Assembly (NCBI RefSeq): GCF_963924675.1
Contig: NC_089232.1
Span: 46,912,522 to 46,976,521 of the forward strand
Direction: 5' to 3'
From: Phocoena phocoena
Taxonomy: Eukaryota > Chordata > Mammalia > Artiodactyla > Phocoenidae
Length of the DNA: 64,000 nt
Under the pieces are notes generated by a model. It worked only from the letters and a program-made list of their open reading frames with translations. It ran no database searches and was not told the origin of the DNA. Below, in pieces: positions 23,127-34,865 of this stretch (its first letter is position 1; each line of letters opens with the position of its first letter). A program made the translations under genes and the position numbers.

Positions 23127-23592
23127 ATGCAATATTTATACTACATATAGTTGACAAGAGACTTGTATCCAAAACATGAAAATAATTCTTACAAGTCAAA
23201 AAGTGAAAGACTAACAATCTCATTTAAAATGGTTAAAATACTTAGACACTTCATACAAGAAAATATCCAAGTAACCAATAGGTATGTGAAATGATACTCA
23301 GCATATTTAGCTATCAGGAAAGTTGAAATTAAAAACACTGTTACAACACTTCACATTCTCTAGAATGGCTAAAATTAAAGTCTGCCAATACTAAATATTG
23401 CCCAGTATGTGGAACAACTGGGACTTTCACATACTGCAAGTGGAATTATAAAATGATGCAACACTTTGTGTAATAGTTTGGCAATATCTATTAAAGTAAG
23501 CTAAACATACAAGTAATTTCTTACCTACCGATTCTACTCATAGTTACATGCCTCTTCCACTAAAGGACACATAAAAGAATGTTCATAACAAC
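23127..23592 (+). mobile_element. Old LINE-1 ORF2 3' fragment, left part
   Basis: The order 'acaagagacttgtatccaaaac', 'ataggtatgtgaaatgatactcag', 'ctggg actttcacatactgc' and 'gttcataacaac' matches the 3' end of L1 ORF2 and the 3' UTR start. It is interrupted at 23592 and resumes at 24727 ('tttattcataataagcaaagactagaaagaac'), with CAAC duplicated at the break. Confidence 0.75.
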
Positions 23593-24722
23593 TGTTGGGG
23601 AAGAAGAATCTATCCTTCTAGATTCTTCCGGCTGGTCGAAGAATTAAATTGACATGAGATAGATTAACAGGAGAAAATCAAACAAAAGTTTAATAACATG
23701 TATACATGGGAGAGACCCAGGAGAACTGAGTAACTCACCAAAATGGGCAAAGCCCTCACCTTAAATACTATCTTCAGCTAAAGACAAAGAGAGGATGTTG
23801 AGAGGGGGGAGATGCAGTTATGGGAGGTTACAGGAAAAAACAGTAAAGGAGGGTAAGGCTGTTATGCAGATTTAATGTCTTCTCCATTGATAAGAGTTTC
23901 TAGAGATTTGGCCATTCTCCTCTTCTTGGTACAGGGAGGGAGACACCCTTACAAATGGAGATTTTCCTTATAAATGTAAATGTTTCTTACTAAAGCATAA
24001 CTCCTACTTGGTTTTCAGAGTTTTTCCATGCCTGCTATTTCTTAGAAAATAATCAGCTTAAAATAATTAATACGCCAAAGAGACATACTTTTGTAACTGA
24101 GCAGAACCCTATGAAGTTTTCCCATAATAGGCCCCCACCCATGTCTTCTGCCTGCCTTTTGTCTGTAGAAGAACTTTGGTCAAAGAATAAACTTAATCAG
24201 AGAAGTGAGAAAATACTTAAAGGAAAAAGTCAAGTAAGACAAAATAATAATATTTTGGCCATTAAACAAAGTCAAGGACCTTTAGTTCTTCCTCAAGGAC
24301 TATAGATAATATTCTGAGTCATGCCCTTTTAGCTGTTTTGCAGATACTGAACCCGCACCAGGTGGATGAAGTTAATTGTATGCTGCTCACAAGCACGTAG
24401 ACCCCAGACTGGTTGGAACCAGAAGGTTGATGATGCTGACTCCCAACTACCTCAACACCAACCAATCAGAAGAATGTCCAAGAGCTGATCACACCCCACA
24501 AACTGCTTCCCTCACCCTGTCTTGGTAAATCTTTCCCTGAAAGCCTTCAGAAAGTTTGGGTCTTTTAAGCACTAGCTGCCCTGGACTCCTTGTTTGGGGC
24601 CCTGCAATAAAGCTATTCTGTTCTACTTCACCAAAACTCTGTCTCCAAGATTCAATTCAGCATTGGTGCACAGAGGCCAGCTTTTGGCATCATTTTGGGG
24701 TGGCAAATTCTGCTCCCCTACA
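23593..24722 (-). mobile_element. Solo LTR 'A' (class I), - strand, containing another LTR
   Basis: The insert begins TGTTGGGGA and ends TCCCCTACA on the + strand, an imperfect terminal inverted repeat with the retroviral TG...CA ends. It is flanked by a 4-bp duplication CAAC (23589-23592 and 24723-24726) inside L1. In the - direction it starts TGTAGGGGAGCAGAATTTG with 'ccaccccaaaa', a 5' motif shared with the LTR at 42354. Removing the nested LTR B (24092 to about 24693) leaves about 530 bases. Family name not assigned. Confidence 0.8.
24092..24693 (+). mobile_element. Solo LTR 'B' (class I), + strand, copy 1
   Basis: Collinear with 51205-51856: both start TG(a/t)AACTGAGCAG, share 'aatcagagaagtgagaaaat', 'aaacaaagtcaag', 'gctggttggaaccagaaggtt' equivalents, a CCAAT box (24472), and 'tgcaataaa' (AATAAA at 24606), and end near 'ttttggca'. 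Opposite orientation to LTR A, inside which it sits. It interrupts LTR A between 'aaagagacat' and 'cattttggggtggcaaa'. Confidence 0.75.
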
Positions 24723-24726
24723 CAAC

Positions 24727-25079
24727 TTTATTCATAATAAGCAAAGACTAGAAAGAACTTAAAATGTTCAACAAGGGAACAGATATATTCCTCAAGAAAA
24801 GAAAAGTGTCTTCAACTTAATAAAGGGGAATCCAATAGAAAATATCTGTATTTAATGAAACTAGAAATAAGGTTTATAGAGTTATTAAAGTACATGGTAT
24901 TATAATCTTTAATTATGGAGAAATATCATGCTGAAGAGAAGGAAGCTGGCAATCATATAAGTAACTAAGAATGTAAGAATGTATGACAAATCCCCATTTG
25001 TCATAATAGGAGTGGATTATATAATATCTAAAATATGTTAATCAATGATCTTAGTAAAACATTATTTAGAGATGTGAAG
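24727..25079 (+). mobile_element. Old LINE-1 3' end, right part
   Basis: Continues the L1 cut at 23592: 'tttattcataataagcaaagactag', then 'aaatgttcaacaagggaacagatat' (the 'contact with following repeat' words of an L1 3' UTR), and the decayed 'aatgaaactagaaataagg' area. The end near 25080 meets the next LTR. Confidence 0.65.
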
Positions 25080-25958
25080 GTCCCTATTTCAATTCATGGG
25101 GAGTGGGGGGGCTCCCATTACCAACAAGCAATTGTCAACAGTGTTCAAGAATTCAACTCAATTCTGACACTACCTACCCCAAAATAGCATCAGATTCCAC
25201 AGGTTAAGAGTTTGATCCTGCACTATTGCCCTCCATCCCAGCTCCTCCCCCACCCCAACTTCAGACACAAGTCACAAGCCTAAGTTGTCACCTGTGCTTC
25301 TGACCAATTGGCTGTGGATCAAAGGTTCCAATGAACCCCTGCAACTCGGGATGCAATTGCAAGCCCAGGTTATTACCTGTACTTCTGACCAATTGGCTAC
25401 AGGTCAGAGGTCCCCATGACCTCCTTCTTGGGTTTGATTAATTTGCTAGAGCAGCTCAGAGGACTCAGAGAAACATTTTACTTGCTAGATTACTGGTTTA
25501 TTATAAAGGATTTAACTCAGGGACAACCAGATGGGAGAGATACATGGGGCAAAGTATGGGGAAAGGGCGTAGAGCTTCCACCCCATCTCTAGGCAAGCCA
25601 CTCTCCCAGTACCTCCCTGTGTTCAGCAATCCAGAAGCTCTCTGAATCCCTTCCTTTCAGGGGTTTTTAAGGAGGCTTCACTACATAGGTATGATTGATT
25701 AACTCATTGGCCATTGGTGATTGATTCAACCTCTAGCTCCCTCTCCCCTCCCCAGAGGTCAGTGGGGTGGGACTGAAAGCTGCAACTAAACCTTCTAATC
25801 ACTGGCAACCAGCCCCCACCCTTAGGTGCTTTCCAAAAGTCACCTCAATAACACAACAAAAGACATCTTTATATCTCTCTTCATGTAGTATTAATAGCTC
25901 TGTGCCAGAAAGAAGACAAAGACCAAACATATATTTCTTATTATAAATCACAATATCA
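25080..25958 (-). mobile_element. Solo LTR 'C', - strand
   Basis: In the - direction begins TGATATTGTGATTTATAATA at 25958 and carries AATAAA (complement of 25497-25502) in the R position. It contains a direct repeat of 'cctgt(g/a)cttctgaccaattggct' at about 25292-25315 and 25377-25400. Length about 880 bases. No internal retroviral sequence; TG end clear, other end approximate. Confidence 0.6.
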
Positions 25959-26209
25959 AAGCTAGAAGAATTTAACAGAGCTAAAAGATTAAAATTTGAT
26001 CCCATTTTGGAACAGAACAGGGAATGCAAAAACAAAACAAACCAAAACAAAAAAAGGTTTGTTTTAATTGTGAGCCCTTCTGTATTATTAAATATTTTTA
26101 AGGATGCACATGTTTTATTTTGATTATTAAAAAGCTATTTATATAGTTGCTTGCCAACCATTCTTGTACATAAATAGCATAAATGGTAAAATCTATTTGG
26201 TAGGAAACT

Positions 26210-26735
26210 TAGTAATAACGAAATTGTTTGAATTAAAACACAGATACTCTCTGACCCAGCCATTCCATTAATAGAAATTCTGCATACAGATAGTTTTTCA
26301 TGAAAGCACAAAGATATAAGTATGAATATTCACTGCAGTGTTGCAGTAAAAGACAAATATCCTTCAACAGAAACTCATTAAGTGATTTTGCTACACCCAT
26401 GCATTGGATTATTCTTTTTTATTTTAATCTCTCTGTACCTTTTTGAAGTATTTCAAGATTTATTGTTATTACATTAAGTGAGTAAAGATGCAGAACATTA
26501 TTAAAATATGGTCTAATGTACCCAAAATAAGTATGTTATGAACATATATATACACAGCACTTATATGCAAAAGCATTTGAGGGGAGGGGAATTGAGAAGT
26601 AATTGTTAACTGTACTCCAGAGAATGACACTGTGGCAAGGGTGGTGAGATAGAGAAATTTTGTGGGGGAGAGAGGGGATTCCCTCTGTAGTGTGCAAATT
26701 ACTACCCTGAAAATGAATTATGTTTCCTAGCAAAC
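26210..26735 (+). mobile_element. Old LINE-1 3' UTR fragment
   Basis: Typical order: 'tctgacccagccattccatta', 'agaaattctgcatacagat', 'aagatataagtatgaatattcactgcagtgttgcagtaa', 'atatccttcaacag', 'ctacacccatgcattggatta'. A + strand fragment without poly-A at its end. Confidence 0.7.
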
Positions 26736-27404
26736 AACAGTTAAAAACAACTTAAGAATAGCTTTATTCATCTTTGCATTTTTGAGCTGTGTAACTCAAT
26801 TCTTTGTAGTGGGTGCTCAGTAATGGCTGATTATATGAATTCCAAATGAAACATGCCAGCAGAGAGTCATGTGACCAAAATGGAGTCTCCTACACTTAGG
26901 CTGAATAATTCAGCAGCAATTTCCTGTCTAAAATATCCTTTCACTAGGTAGTAGTTAACCAACATTAAGCGCCTTAAAAACTAATTGAAAGGATGGCAGA
27001 GGTCCTTGTTAGAGAGTATGTACCTGTGAATTTCATTGTAATTAGGCTTAATGAGGCTATTACTTCCCTGTGTCCACAGTGTCATATTATTGGCGAAAGG
27101 ACACCAAGGCTGTTGTAGTTCTGCTCGATTGGAATCAAGATTACTCTTTTCTAGGTAGAAATTTCATTAAGGTCAGAAACATAATGGGAATGGACATAAA
27201 AGGCAAGGACAGAGTCTTTTTTTGTTTCTCCTCAACTTTTTTTTCCCCTAAATACCCATTTGTGGCCTTTTCACTCTACATTCCTCACGAAATGAGGTCA
27301 GATCACCCCTCTTACCTATTAAACCCTGGGTTATAGTATAACTCCTAAACCCACTACCTTTACCTACTGCAGAAACAAAACTGAGATATTTGTTGGAGCT
27401 CTAA
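26736..27404. other. No recognisable feature
   Basis: Unassigned sequence; the 88-codon frame at 27070-27336 shows no family resemblance. Confidence 0.5.
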
Positions 27405-27625
27405 ATAGCAGTAAGGTAGTGGTTAAGAGCATAAGGCTGGTTCACAGTTTGATGACCTGATTTTGAATGTTAGCTCCATCAATTACCAGCTGAAAAATTT
27501 CAGGCAAGGTATTTAACCTCTCAGAGCCTTCATTTACTCATTTGTGTAATGCTGAAAATAAGCCAATAGAGCTATGGTAACAAATACAGTTTTTAGAAAG
27601 GTATCTTCACAGGGTTTTAAAATGT
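27405..27625 (+). mobile_element. MIR SINE, + strand
   Basis: 'gtagtggttaagagcataaggctgg' is the MIR tRNA-like start, followed by 'ccagctgaaaaatttcaggcaaggtatttaacctctcagagccttcatttactcattt', the conserved MIR core. Near full-length. Confidence 0.9.
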
Positions 27626-28086
27626 GGTTATATATAAAATGCAACCAGACATAAAAAAGGAGTACCTTTTTTCAGTAGGAAAATACATTTGTAGCTTCTC
27701 CTAGGCAAGTGGTATCTCAAAATTTTAAAAAAAGTAGGGTTGGCAGTGGTCTTTCTTAGGAGAGTCACCATATACTCTAATGGTTATTATTCTATAATAA
27801 GCTTAGAAATTGAGAAATAATAAGCTTGGAAAAGGTACTGAAGACCCTAAAAGGACTCCTTAGGTTTGGTGTACTATATCCTCTTCCATGTGCCAGGCAA
27901 GCATGTACATACCCTGAAAATCCATAAGAGCAAGAAATGGGCTTTAAACTGTCAAGCAACAGAGAAAGAAAAATTCTGGTGACCAAAACTTCTTGGGAAG
28001 CATACCTCCAAAGCATCAGTTATGTGATCTCACACCTTGATTCCAAATAGAAGATAAAAACTTTGTTTCTGATTGTTGTATTGCTT
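27626..28086. other. No recognisable feature
   Basis: A+T-rich spacer with nothing recognised. Confidence 0.55.
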
Positions 28087-28365
28087 GCTTGATTGGTTCG
28101 CTCAACAAATGTTTACTGAGCACTTACCCTATGCCAAATCCTCAATCATGAAGAAAACAGAAGTGATCCCTGCCGTCGTGCACCTCTCAGTCTACAGGGA
28201 GAAAGAGACAATAAACAGGTAAACACATAAATAAATCTACAAAGACTAATTGTAGCACATGACATGAGCTCAAAAATCAGAGCTCAATGGCAAAGAGAAT
28301 GACAACTATGGTGAGGTGCATTGTTATCTATGTAGAGAAGGTTTTACATAAAATTATTCTGAACT
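28087..28365 (-). mobile_element. LINE-2 3' end, - strand
   Basis: 'ctcaacaaatgtttactgagcacttaccctatgccaaatcctc' followed by 'gatccctgccgtcgtgcacctctcagtctacagggagaaagagacaataaacag' is the reverse complement of the L2 3' terminal region (the opposite strand ends in the 'AATAAATATTTGTTGA' type sequence). Confidence 0.7.
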
Positions 28366-30050
28366 GAGCTCAATTTATTTATTCTCTCTATATTCAGTAT
28401 GAATTAGAAATGCCTTAAATTGTTAAAAATTACCCAAGCCATATAGTTTTGCAATCATTCATTTCATTAAAAGAAATGAGTACTTTTCAACCCAGTTTTT
28501 CAAATTCTTATTTTTTTTTAAACTACTAAATTAAAATTCAGTGCACTAAAACCCCTCAACTTTCTCACACTGTAAACCACTGAAGTTCCATCTGTCACTA
28601 TAGAGTATCATTGATTTCATTTTAAATCCTCATATAGTGACTAGATGCAAAAATCTTCTCTTGGCTAATAACACTTAATTAAAAGCAAAAGATAGAAGTA
28701 GTGATTTCAAACTAAGAATTTATTTATGTTTTTCCAAGAAATTTTGTTCTTTGATTCTTTACTGGCAAGCAGGCAAGAAAACAACAACAAAACCTAGGTC
28801 CAAGGAATTGATATGACAAATCTAATTGCTGATCAGAACCCCCTACCCTGTATAAGATGGCAAGTTGCAGCTGTTTTAGAATCCTTCAGCTAGTCCATTA
28901 CTTGCTGGTACATCAAGCCCTAAATTACTGATTTTCTTTGCCAAGGTCTTTAATATTGCTATCCCATGCTTTTTAAAAGACTTATTTTAAAAAGAACAAA
29001 AAAGTGAAGGCCAAATGAAAAGCAACAGGCTACTGGATTATAACTTTGATCTTTTCCTACAATTAGCTCTATTTGTCCTAGAAAGCTCAATGAATCATTT
29101 GAATATGTACTGAAGAATTACTGTTCCCACCTCCTCCTTCCTTCCTCTGTCAAATTGATAATTTGAAGAATTTAATCTCTTCTATTTTCTTGTTTTGAGT
29201 ACTCGTTCCTTTCTCCACCCCAAATCTGAGGTAATATTAGGCAGAATGGGCTTCTTAATCATCCAGCACCCCTTCCTCATAAAAACCACAGACATGGTTG
29301 TTTTCTTGTCTGTTCCTTTGTAGTTGTCTGTGATTCATGGGTTGGCACTTTTGATAGTACTTTTGATGGTTTCTATCCAAGTCTGTCATTTCCATTCATT
29401 TCAGAGTTAAAGCTTGTATAAGTAAATAGTCTTGTTACCAGAAGAATCTTAAAGGCTTTTGAAAGACTTCTAAAGTAGTCAAATCCATTTGAGTATTCAA
29501 TTGCTCTAACTTCCAAGGTTAAGCTCCATTTCTCACAGGCACAACTTTGAATGCTACAGCAGAACACACAGGGTCTGACAAGTAGCAAGTGACTGATGAC
29601 GCTACTGAGTTTAGCCTTGGTTGGTTTTCTATACAGCACTTTACAATTCTCATAAAGTATATAAAAATAAACCAAAATGAACTTCTCAGAGCAACAATAA
29701 AAATTAAACTTGTGTTTTTAATAAAACCACACAGCTACTGACACTTTCCATCACTACTATATTAATAAGATATAAATGGAAACTTTCTGGAACCTCAAAT
29801 TAGTGATATGCAGAAGGTGAACAGCTGTTTTCAATCCCATGCAACCTCAAAGCTATGTTACCATTGTTATGATATATATTATTATGTTTTACCATCCACC
29901 CATACTCGAGAGACTAGTGGCTAAACTGATATAGAAGGCAGCTATATTTATTATTTTATGATTGTAGTGAAAATCTGAAGTTATTCCATCATGAAGCACT
30001 TACAAAGGTAAATACTTAAAAAAATAAGTTACGGATCTTCTTTCTGTTTT
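28366..30050. other. No recognisable feature
   Basis: A+T-rich sequence without repeat consensus; the 100-codon - strand frame at 29373-29675 shows no recognisable domain. Confidence 0.5.
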
Positions 30051-30054
30051 ATAA

Positions 30055-31628
30055 TACTATTTATTTACTTCAGTTGTCTATAAATTCTGTAAACTTTATA
30101 TGTGTATATGTAATAGTGTTTTTATTTAGGCCATATTTTACTATAGAGAAATTTTATATTTTGAACAGTTCATGTAAAAATCAAAGCAATATAAAATGGT
30201 ACAGAAGGAGAAGTCTCGTTCTAATCTGTCTTATTCTATCACACTCACTCCCTACATAACCATTTTTAGTTTCTTGTGTATTTCCTCAGTGTTTATTTAT
30301 GTAAATTCTAAGAAATACTATATATTCTCTTCCCCTTTTTCTTATATACTGTCCTAAAACATTTTTTAAAATTTAAGAATACATTCTAGAGATAATTTAC
30401 TATCAAGATGGAGAGGGTTTGCTCATTTTTTTAAATGCTGCATAATTTTGATGTGTAGTTGTACCCTAAATTTTAGCTTGCTTTCAAACTCTAGAAAATG
30501 CAAGTTTGCTACACTGAAAAAGATGCCAGATGATTAAACTTATACATTTGTTATTTTGCACATGTTCAGGAATATCTACAGAAGAGATTCCCCAAAGCAG
30601 GATTGCAAAATCAAAGGATGATGCAGTTGTAATTTCAAGAGATGTTGCCAAATTTTCCTGCAGAGTTGTTTCAACTTAACATTCTTGCCAACAGGTTATG
30701 AGAGTATGTTTTCTCCATTGCCTATCAACAGATTGTGTGGTCAACCTTTTGGATTTTTGCATTTCTCTTGTTTGGAGAGAAGTTAAACACCTTTTCATCT
30801 GCTGAAGAACAATTTATATATATATATTTTTTCTTGTGGACTATGTATATACTTTGTTCTTTTATATAATGATCTATTGGTCTTTTTACTGATTTCGTGG
30901 GAATAAATATATCCATATATTGGATAGTAATCTTTTTTCTGTGATATAAAAAATTTTCAGTCTTATATTCTTATTTTGATTTTGTAGTAATAGTTTTTGC
31001 TATGCAGAATTTTTTTTAATGTACTTATAGTTTATTTGTTAGATTGCAATTTTGTGGTTTCTAGGTTTTGGGTCATGATCCTTCCCTACTGCAAGGTTAT
31101 AAAATGGTTCACTCATATTTTCCTCAAGCACATGCATGGTGTTATGTTTTTACACTTAAATCTTTTATTAATTTGCAGTTTACCTATTTCTTGAGATATG
31201 GATCTAAATTCTTAACGCAGTTGACCTTGGATCATTTATTCACAAATCCATATTAACGCTACTAATGTAAGATATTGCCTTTCTTAAATAAAAAATTTCG
31301 TATTCATCTGGGCTATTCCCAGTCTTTCTCCTCTGTTCTTTTGGTCTATATATGTATTTATTCATCTTTACCACACTGTTTTAATTACTGTGATTTATTT
31401 TTCAGAGTCTTCCTGAATATTCTTGCTTGTTTATTTTTTCCATAAGTACTTGAGAATTTGCATAACAATTTTAGAAGCCAGCCTTCTGTTTAAATCTAAT
31501 TATTAAATCATTGCTATTTATATTGTGGATTTTCTTATTCTTCAAGAGTCAGGCTTTTATTTTCCTGGATGCTCTTCAAAATTTCCAGATTTGGTGACGA
31601 AGACATTAACATCTTCTAGCTGTGTGCT
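30055..31628 (-). mobile_element. Old LINE-1 (L1M-type) ORF2 3' end and UTR, - strand
   Basis: The + strand shows the reverse complement of L1: 'tgccaaattttcctgcagagttgtttcaactt', 'attcttgccaacaggttatgagagt', 'tcatctgctgaagaac', 'ctttgttcttttatataatgatctattgg', 'gttttgggtcatgatccttccctactgcaaggttat', and 'tcttttggtctatatatg' in the correct order. It is heavily diverged and truncated, and the young twin-primed L1 at 31642 lies at its edge. Confidence 0.75.
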
Positions 31629-32233
31629 CTTTGTTACTTTTTATTTTTATTTTTTTAACATCTTTATTGGAGTATAATTGCTTTACAATGGTGTGTTAGT
31701 TTCTGCTTTATAACAAAGTGAATCAGTTATACATATACATATGTCCCCATATCTCTTTCCTCTTGCATCTCCCTCCCTCCCACCCTCCCTATCCCACCCC
31801 TCTAGGTGGTCACAAAGCACCGAGCTGATCTCCCTGTGCTATGCGGTTGCTTCCCAGTAGCTATCTATTTTACGTTTGGTAGTGTATATATGTCCATGCC
31901 ACTCTCTCGCTTTGTCCCAGCTTACCTTTCCCCCTCCCCGTATCCTCAAGTCCATTCTCCAGTAGGTCTAAGTGTCCATCAACAGATGAATGGATAAAGA
32001 ATATGTGGCACATATATACAATGGAATATTACTCAGCCATAAAAAGAAACCAAATTGAGTTATTTGTAGTGAGGTGGATGGACCTAGAATCTGTCATACA
32101 GAGTGAAGTAAGTCAGAAAGAGAAAAACAAATGCCATATGCTAACACATATATATGGAATCTAAAAAAAAAAAAAAGGTCATGAAGAACCTAGGGGCAAG
32201 ACGGGAATAAAGACACAGACCTTTTTTACTTTT
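31629..32233 (-). mobile_element. Young LINE-1 with 5' inversion (twin-primed), - strand
   Basis: Segment 31642-31968 is the reverse complement of a cetartiodactyl L1 3' end, including the polyA-complement, 'aacatctttattggagtata' and 'cactctctcgctttgtcccagc'. Segment 31969-32220 is the preceding piece of the same L1 in opposite orientation ('ccatcaacagatgaatggata', 'caatggaatattactcagcc', 'gacgggaataaagacacagac'). The two meet end to end at consensus 'gacctac'. A 13-base duplication (31629-31641 and 32221-32233, 12/13 identical) encloses both, so it is one insertion with 5' inversion. Confidence 0.9.
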
Positions 32234-32249
32234 GAAAGTAACTTTGTCT

Positions 32250-32880
32250 CTGTCCTTCTGAACATGTGACTTGGCAGCTAAAAATCTTCAGTGACTCTCC
32301 ATAGTATTTGGAGTCCAAACTACCGAACCTGTCATACAAAGACCTCCAAAGCTCTCTAGCCTCTGTACAAACCATGCATCCCCCCTCTACCCATAGGGAT
32401 TTATTTGTGATTCTGAAACAGTACGTTATCTCTTATAACAGGATATTGGCAAAACACACCATATCACATTATTCTTCAAGAGTCTGTCTCTAGCTCTTTT
32501 TGGAGCCCTCAGCCAAGGCAACAGCTCTTCTGTAAAGGTTTTCTTAGCTCTCACTGACTGATCCAGGTACTCCTCATCTGTGCTCCCTCAGCTTCCAGAG
32601 TACATCTCTTTTTTTTTTTTTTTTTGTGGTACACGGGCCTCTCACTGTTGTGGCCTCTCCCGTTGCAGAGCACAGGCTCTGGATGCGCAGGCTCAGCGGC
32701 CATGGCTCACAGGCCCAGCCGCTCCGCGGCATGTGGGATCTTCCCGGACCGGGGCACGAACCCGCGTCCCCTGCATCTGCAGGTGGACTCTCAACCACTG
32801 CGCCACCAGGGAAGCCCCCCAGAGTTCATCTCTTAAATTGATCTCATCAAACGTTGATGCAAATGATTATTTTAAAAGCC
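32250..32880 (+). mobile_element. LINE-2 3' end, + strand, split by CHR-2
   Basis: 'ctaaaaatcttcagtgactctccatag', 'gagtccaaactaccgaacctgtcatacaaagacctccaaagctctctagcctc' and 'aggttttcttagctctcactgactgatcc' follow the L2 ORF2 3' region closely. The CHR-2 SINE at 32610-32817 interrupts it. Confidence 0.8.
32610..32817 (-). mobile_element. CHR-2-type SINE, - strand, inside L2
   Basis: Poly-T, CHR-2 body, 'cagggaagccc'. The duplication ccagagt(a/t)catctctt occurs at 32595-32610 and 32819-32834 (one mismatch). The host sequence is an L2. Confidence 0.95.
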
Positions 32881-33529
32881 TTCACCATGTTTCTCAAGTA
32901 TATGATTTTTTCTTAATATATGCACATTCTCATGAGACAAGCATTGTAGATGTGAAATAGAAATCGCTGAATGCCTGTTGAGTTAATTAGTTAATGTAGT
33001 GTTATTCTTGCAGTAAGTGAGACATGGTTTTAATTTGCCTTTAATTAGCAGCTCAAACGTCAAACTCACCTAAATTTTACAATATTGATGATAGACCTGA
33101 GATAGAACCCAAGATCCTTGGCAGGGAGCTTAGTTTCTTTCCATCACTACATGATAGGCTGTTCATGCAAATCTTCCACCAAGACTAAGTGTGGATGGAT
33201 CAACGGAAGTACGTGCCAACACATGGTGTGAAGAGTAACCCTGGGTTATGTGCATAGACTTACTGAGTGGTGTTAGTTTTAAAACCATCTGCCACATGTA
33301 TGATTATAAGTTGCTTGATAATTTTCATGGATTATAAAGGGACAGCCATATATAATATAAGATCATGCGGTTAATAATGCCTAAGTATGTAACTAAAGAT
33401 TAAATTTCCTTCGGAGAAGTATAAATTCCTTTTAGCAGGTTAAACAAAGTTACCTCTAGCAGTAAATTCAAGAAAGGCTAATATTGTTTGTGTAATAGTA
33501 GTAGGGAAAGGTTAAGTATGACATCTAAG
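32881..33529. other. No recognisable feature
   Basis: Nothing recognised between the L2 and the next L1 fragment. Confidence 0.5.
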
Positions 33530-33835
33530 TCATAAAGCATAAAGGAAAAGTAGGATAGACTTGACTGCATGAAGTAAAATGCTGTATATCAAAAACAACA
33601 CGATCTTGCCTTGTAATCTAGAGTGAAAATACTTATAAAATATGACAAAAGGCCAATATATTTGTATAAGTAACTCACATATCAATATGAAAATTATTTT
33701 AAAATTTATACTGATATAGGACTTTTAAAAATTTATACTGGCATAGGACATTTGCAGATAACTTAAATGACTAAATTGCACCAGTAATCGAAGAAACATA
33801 CATAAAAGAAAACTTTGTGTGCATTGTAGTAGGGT
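33530..33835 (+). mobile_element. Old LINE-1 ORF2 3' fragment, + strand
   Basis: 'gatagacttgactgcatgaagtaaaatgctgtatatcaaaaacaac', 'atatgacaaaaggccaatat' and 'aagtaactcacatatcaatatgaaa' keep the order of L1 ORF2 shortly before its end. Contains a small tandem duplication at 33702-33755. Confidence 0.65.
33702..33755. repeat. About 27-bp imperfect tandem duplication
   Basis: 'aaaatttatactgatataggacttttaa' is immediately followed by 'aaatttatactggcataggacattt', two adjacent copies differing at a few positions. Within the L1 fragment. Confidence 0.85.
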
Positions 33836-33984
33836 TAAATATACACACATAATACAAAGAAAAGACAGCTTCCTTCTTCCTTATAACTGATTTAGTTTTT
33901 TCACAATCCTCCAATGTGGTGGGAAAATGCTAACTTTACAATTAATAATATTGTCACTTTTTTTTCTGTTATAAGCTGTCTTAA

Positions 33985-34350
33985 GTCTTAGCACAAGTAT
34001 AACTGCTCCTTCTTCCTGGAATTCTTTCTTCTGTAGCCTTTTCTCACTTAAACTGACTAATCCATCCTTCTATTCATCCTGCAGATGTTGGCTTGACTGT
34101 CAGTTTTTCAGGGAAGCATATCTTGTCCTTTAACTAGGTAAAGTCTCTCTGTTAAATGTTCTTATACAGTTTTACTCTGTTTTCATAGTACATATTAAAG
34201 TGTAATCAGTTGATTAATCACCTATCCCCTGTTAGACTGTGTTTCCATCCACATGGCTGAGACTTTGTCTATTTTCTTATTTTAAATTAAACCCATTTTC
34301 CCTAGTGCTCAGCATGTGCCTTGGCACAAGATTGACATCCATTAAACATT
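33985..34350 (+). mobile_element. LINE-2 3' end, + strand
   Basis: 'gctccttcttcctggaattctttcttct', 'cttttctcacttaaac', 'gtttccatccacatggctgagactttgtctattttctt' and 'gtgctcagcatgtgccttggcacaagattg' follow the L2 3' end and end near 'ttaaacattattt' (AATAAATATT equivalent). Confidence 0.6.
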
Positions 34351-34369
34351 ATTTAAATAAGAAAATAAA

Positions 34370-34865
34370 CAAGAGTCCTTGAGCAGTAGAAGCATAAGAT
34401 GGTATAAAATCTTTGAAGATAAAAGTGTGTATACCCTATGACATACCACGCCTTCATAGTAATTTACTCTGAGCTGTACAAATATAAATGTAATTTTAAC
34501 AATCATTATCTATAATAGTGCAAATCAGAAACAATATAAATGTCCAAAAACAGGGAATTGCAAAAATTAATTACTTTAATGGAACACTTTATAAAATACA
34601 CTTTAAACTGGTATAAAGTTATAGTTTTAGAAGTGGGAAAATAATCACTATAAAGTACTGAATGAAGAAAAGCAGATTTTGTACATGATGCTTTGATTTT
34701 TTTTTTAAAAGAAAGACACACAGAGGCATACATACACAAATGTGTACAAATATTTTCAAAGCCATAATGTGAGTTTTATGTCTAGAGAATTTCTTCCTTT
34801 TGTGCCTTTTTATGTTTATTTTCTGAATTGAACATGTATTCCTTTTTTAAACAATATTTTTATAA
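34370..34865 (+). mobile_element. Old LINE-1 3' UTR fragment
   Basis: 'gtgcaaatcagaaacaatataaatgtccaaaaacagggaattg', 'gcatacatacacaaatgtgtacaaatattt' and 'ttttctgaattgaacatgtattcctttttta' are the typical words of an old L1 3' UTR. Confidence 0.6.
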
